DNA from: JAVBRU01 sp031547595
GTDB taxonomy: Bacteria; Bacillota; Clostridia; Christensenellales; Aristaeellaceae
Assembly (NCBI GenBank): GCA_031547595.1
Contig: JAVBRU010000106.1
Span: forward strand, 1 to 24,795
DNA: 24,795 nucleotides
Direction: 5' to 3'
Shown: positions 22,039 through 24,795 of the stretch, piece by piece
Layout: every line of letters begins with the position of its first letter
Numbering within the stretch: the first letter of the stretch is position 1
Notes under the pieces: model-generated
Database searches by the model: none
What the model saw: the letters and a program-made list of their open reading frames with translations, nothing else
What the model was told of the DNA's origin: nothing
Made by a program: the position numbers and the translations under genes

Positions 22039-24795
22039 ACTTCAGCCCCCACAATGCGCAGCGTTTTTATCTCAAATGACCGCAGGGACAGCGCAAAATC
22101 TCTGCCTGCACCAAGCGTGTCCTGCTCTTCTTCCGCCATATTGCATTCAATACATTTCGCTGCGTACGGCACATGCAAAACGCAAGCGGTGGAAGTGCGC
22201 ACGCTTTCGTATAAGCGCAAGATGATGCCGTTGCCATCGTCTGCGGGCTTGATGGTTTCCAGGATTACGTTGCCGCCTTCCACCCAGATTTCTTCCGTAG
22301 GGGTGCAGCGCCCCGGCAATATGGCCACCGGCGCGTTCAATTCATATCCTGCCTGCACCGTGCCGCTGTCCGCAAAGCTGCTTGCGAAGGGATATAATGC
22401 GTAGGTCAGCGTGTGTTTGCCCCGGTCGGCCGTGTCATCGGGCACCAGGGGCGAGCGAAGCAGCGTCAGTGCGATCTCTCCGCGCCCGGTGCTGACGCCA
22501 TAGCAGCCGTCATTGAGCACGGCAAATCCACGATTTTCCTCGCACAGCGCGGTATAACGGTGATTGCAGACCTCATAACGGTCGCCTGCGAAGGCGTGCG
22601 AGCGGTGCGCCGGACGCCGGATATAGCCAAACTGAATCTCGTGCAGCGCGTCTTCGCACAGCACATTGCTTTCGAAATGCACCTTCAGCAGCGTGTGGCG
22701 CTCCTGCCAATCAATGCGCGTTTCAAAGTCCACACGCCGGGAAGCAGCATACAGCATAATGCGCTGCTCGGCAGTGGTTTTGCCAAAGCGGCGGCAGACG
22801 AGAAGCGCGCAAAGCTGCGGCGTATCCACATCCACACTCACTGTTGTTGCGATGGGCGTATCCATGCGGTTTTTCTCATAGGTGCGGCTCAGCTCCCAGG
22901 CATCATAATCCGGATTGATATCCTGGTATAGCCGCCAGTCGTTCAACATGCCGCCCGCGCGGTGCATAGGCAAGCATGATTCTTTATCAAACAGTTCAAC
23001 AATGCGGCCCTGCGCATCCACTTTCAATAGCAGGAACTCGTTTTCAAGCTGATAACCATTTTCAAAGCAAGTGAGCTTTGCATCCTGCGGCGCATGATCT
23101 GTTGTGGCGTTTGCTGCGCCGTGCGGCGGCAATACGGCATAGGAAGCCGTACCATCTGGCAGCCGCACAAAGGCGGCACGCTGCCAGGGCAAGGGGTTGA
23201 CGAGCGTATAAGCGTCCTTATCCTCCTGAATGTCATAATGCTCTCGGCGGAGCATTTCTGTCACTTTCGCCAGGGCCTGAAGCGCCTTTTCCAAATCGCG
23301 CTCGGCCTCTTCATGCACGCGTTTGATGCTCACGCCGCCCAGCACATCATGGAACTGGCACAGCATCAGCGTATCCCACGCAGCACCCACCACCTGTTTT
23401 GCGCCTTCATTTGCATGGAACGCCAATAACGCCTCGGCATCCGTCAACGCACGCTCCACCTTGCGGCACAGCGCCTTGGTGCGCCGCTGCGCGGTATAAG
23501 TGCCGCGGTGCCAGGCCAGATAAAGCTCTCCCACCCATCGGTTTATCGTATTGCTTTCCTCCAAGCGCTCAAAAAAGCTGCGGAGGCCTTCATAGCGCGT
23601 GCGCGGCACGCCCTCCAGGTCGGGAAGTCTGCGCGCCAGCTCCACCATATCGCGGGTTGCGCCGCCGCCGCCGTCGCCATAGCCAAAGGGATACAGCATG
23701 CCCTCAATATCGGTCTGCTGGGTGCGGTTTTGCTCCCAGCGCACTGCCAGATTTTCCGGGTCAATGGGCGCGTTGTTCTTGAAAAAAGAATACGCCAGCA
23801 CAGCGGAGCCGTCAATGCCCTCCCAGATGAAATCCTGATACGGAAAGGGCTGGCACTCCGGATCCTGCCGCAGCAGTTTTTGTGTGGCAAAATAGGGCAC
23901 GCCACAGCCCCGGAGGATTTGCGGCAGCGCAGCCGTGAAACCAAAGGTGTCCGGCTGCCACGCCACCAGCGGGTTAATACCAAGCTCCTGCTGATACCAC
24001 CTTTTCCCTCGCACGAGCTGCCGGGTCAGGCTTTCGCCAGAAGGCAGATTCGTGTCGCATTCCACATAAAAAGCGCCTTCGGGCAGGATTTGCCCGCGCT
24101 GTACTGCCTCCTGCACGCGCTGCCACAGGGCGGCATCCTGCGTTTTCAACAGCTCCAGCAGCTTTGGCTCGCACAGCAAAAATTGATATTCCGGGTATTC
24201 GTCCATCAGCGATAGCTGATTGGCATAGGTGCGGGCGACTTTGTGGTAGGTCTCTTCCAGCGGCCACAGCCAGGCAAGGTCAATATGTGATTGGCCAAGG
24301 ATGCTCATCAGCGGCGCAGTGGAACCATTATGGCACTTGAGTGCAGGCTGCAGTGCCTCCCGGGCGCGAAGGAAGCTGCGCCGCATGGCATCCGGCGGCA
24401 GCTCAAAATCCGCAATGTGTGTAAAATTTTCTAAGGCGCGCGCCACCTTTTGCGCGCGAAGACTTTTCTCCGGCAGTACTTTGAGGAGACTGTACAGTGT
24501 TTCCACATCCAGCCACAGCTGATACGCGTCTTCGTTCCAGATGGCCAGCAGGCTCCGCTGCACAGTGCACTGCGGCGCTGTCACCGGTGCAATCACTTCC
24601 CGTCCCGGCGGGCAGGGGCCGATATTTTCCAGCCGTGCGCCGTGCCCGGCATAGCTTTCGATCAGCAAATGCAGCGTACCCGCCTGTGTCTTTTGCGCAA
24701 GCGTCACATAAGTGTGCTTTTTATCAATGGCTCCGACAGCAAGCCCGTCGCAGTATATCAGCTGTTCTCCATCAAGGCCGCTGAGCAGCACCACG
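22035..24795 (-). CDS. GH38 alpha-mannosidase (partial, N-terminus beyond the right edge)
   Basis: The frame is open at the window edge; 919 residues are visible. Bacterial GH38 enzymes of this class are about 1000-1050 residues, so roughly 100 N-terminal residues are missing. The catalytic domain has the zinc motif GQSHIDLAWLWPLEET (His170, Asp172 of the visible part), the nucleophile Asp282 in WQPDTFGFTAALPQI, a glycine-rich GYGDGGGG loop, and a further zinc His482 in CQFHDVLGGVS. GH38 C-terminal beta domains follow (LENEFLLLKVDAQGRI; FETRIDWQERHTLLKVHF). It hydrolyses terminal alpha-linked mannose from mannans or N-glycans. No signal peptide can be judged because the start is outside. The coupled ROK kinase suggests intracellular use of the released sugar. 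No premature stop is seen. Confidence 0.95.
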   Translation of the reverse strand, partial: VVLLSGLDGEQLIYCDGLAVGAIDKKHTYVTLAQKTQAGTLHLLIESYAGHGARLENIGPCPPGREVIAPVTAPQCTVQRSLLAIWNEDAYQLWLDVETLYSLLKVLPEKSLRAQKVARALENFTHIADFELPPDAMRRSFLRAREALQPALKCHNGSTAPLMSILGQSHIDLAWLWPLEETYHKVARTYANQLSLMDEYPEYQFLLCEPKLLELLKTQDAALWQRVQEAVQRGQILPEGAFYVECDTNLPSGESLTRQLVRGKRWYQQELGINPLVAWQPDTFGFTAALPQILRGCGVPYFATQKLLRQDPECQPFPYQDFIWEGIDGSAVLAYSFFKNNAPIDPENLAVRWEQNRTQQTDIEGMLYPFGYGDGGGGATRDMVELARRLPDLEGVPRTRYEGLRSFFERLEESNTINRWVGELYLAWHRGTYTAQRRTKALCRKVERALTDAEALLAFHANEGAKQVVGAAWDTLMLCQFHDVLGGVSIKRVHEEAERDLEKALQALAKVTEMLRREHYDIQEDKDAYTLVNPLPWQRAAFVRLPDGTASYAVLPPHGAANATTDHAPQDAKLTCFENGYQLENEFLLLKVDAQGRIVELFDKESCLPMHRAGGMLNDWRLYQDINPDYDAWELSRTYEKNRMDTPIATTVSVDVDTPQLCALLVCRRFGKTTAEQRIMLYAASRRVDFETRIDWQERHTLLKVHFESNVLCEDALHEIQFGYIRRPAHRSHAFAGDRYEVCNHRYTALCEENRGFAVLNDGCYGVSTGRGEIALTLLRSPLVPDDTADRGKHTLTYALYPFASSFADSGTVQAGYELNAPVAILPGRCTPTEEIWVEGGNVILETIKPADDGNGIILRLYESVRTSTACVLHVPYAAKCIECNMAEEEQDTLGAGRDFALSLRSFEIKTLRIVGAEV

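Noticed and set aside
1..24795. CRISPR arrays, tRNA or rRNA genes, insertion sequences
   Set aside because: No regularly spaced direct repeats, cloverleaf-like segments, rRNA motifs or transposase reading frames were found by eye on either strand.

Overview
The window looks like chromosomal DNA of a moderately GC-rich anaerobic Firmicute, most likely a Clostridia-type gut or fermentative bacterium. This is inferred from the Rnf genes, a T-box leader, an AraR-type GntR/LacI regulator, an NlpC/P60 plus SH3 cell-wall module and strong purine-rich ribosome binding sites. No rRNA, tRNA, CRISPR array or transposase is visible. Both edges cut a gene: rnfD on the left and a GH38 alpha-mannosidase on the right.

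Left block (1-6392, minus strand). A UMF1-type MFS transporter is followed by a small NusG-domain-II membrane protein, then a promoter (4316-4345) that drives a tight operon. The operon encodes a Gx-type membrane protein fused to an FAD synthetase domain, a membrane-anchored protein with two FMN-binding domains, then RnfC and RnfD. NusG-II, Gx and double-FMN proteins together resemble the EetA/EetB/PplA set of flavin-based extracellular electron transfer loci, here placed directly in front of an Rnf operon. The fusion suggests that FAD supply is physically tied to flavinylation outside the membrane. This is the most unusual part of the window.

Middle block (6462-13610). Three plus-strand genes (holin, secreted triple-SH3 protein, signal-less NlpC/P60-SH3 hydrolase) look like a lysis or wall-remodelling cassette. 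Minus-strand genes follow: an SLC13/ArsB-type permease, a DUF3298 protein, and a three-gene ABC importer of the ABC_sub_bind (TrpXYZ-like) type. The importer lies behind a complete T-box leader whose best-fitting specifier codon is UUC (Phe).

Right block (13687-24795). An araR-araB-araA-araD cluster makes xylulose-5-phosphate from L-arabinose and is headed by a perfect AraR-type palindrome. An intergenic double-hairpin element separates araA from araD. A 2H-phosphoesterase gene and a stand-alone ABC exporter follow. The exporter runs convergently into a ROK sugar kinase by 85 bp. The ROK gene is translationally coupled (4-bp overlap) to the GH38 alpha-mannosidase, which suggests a mannoside-degrading operon that continues beyond the window.
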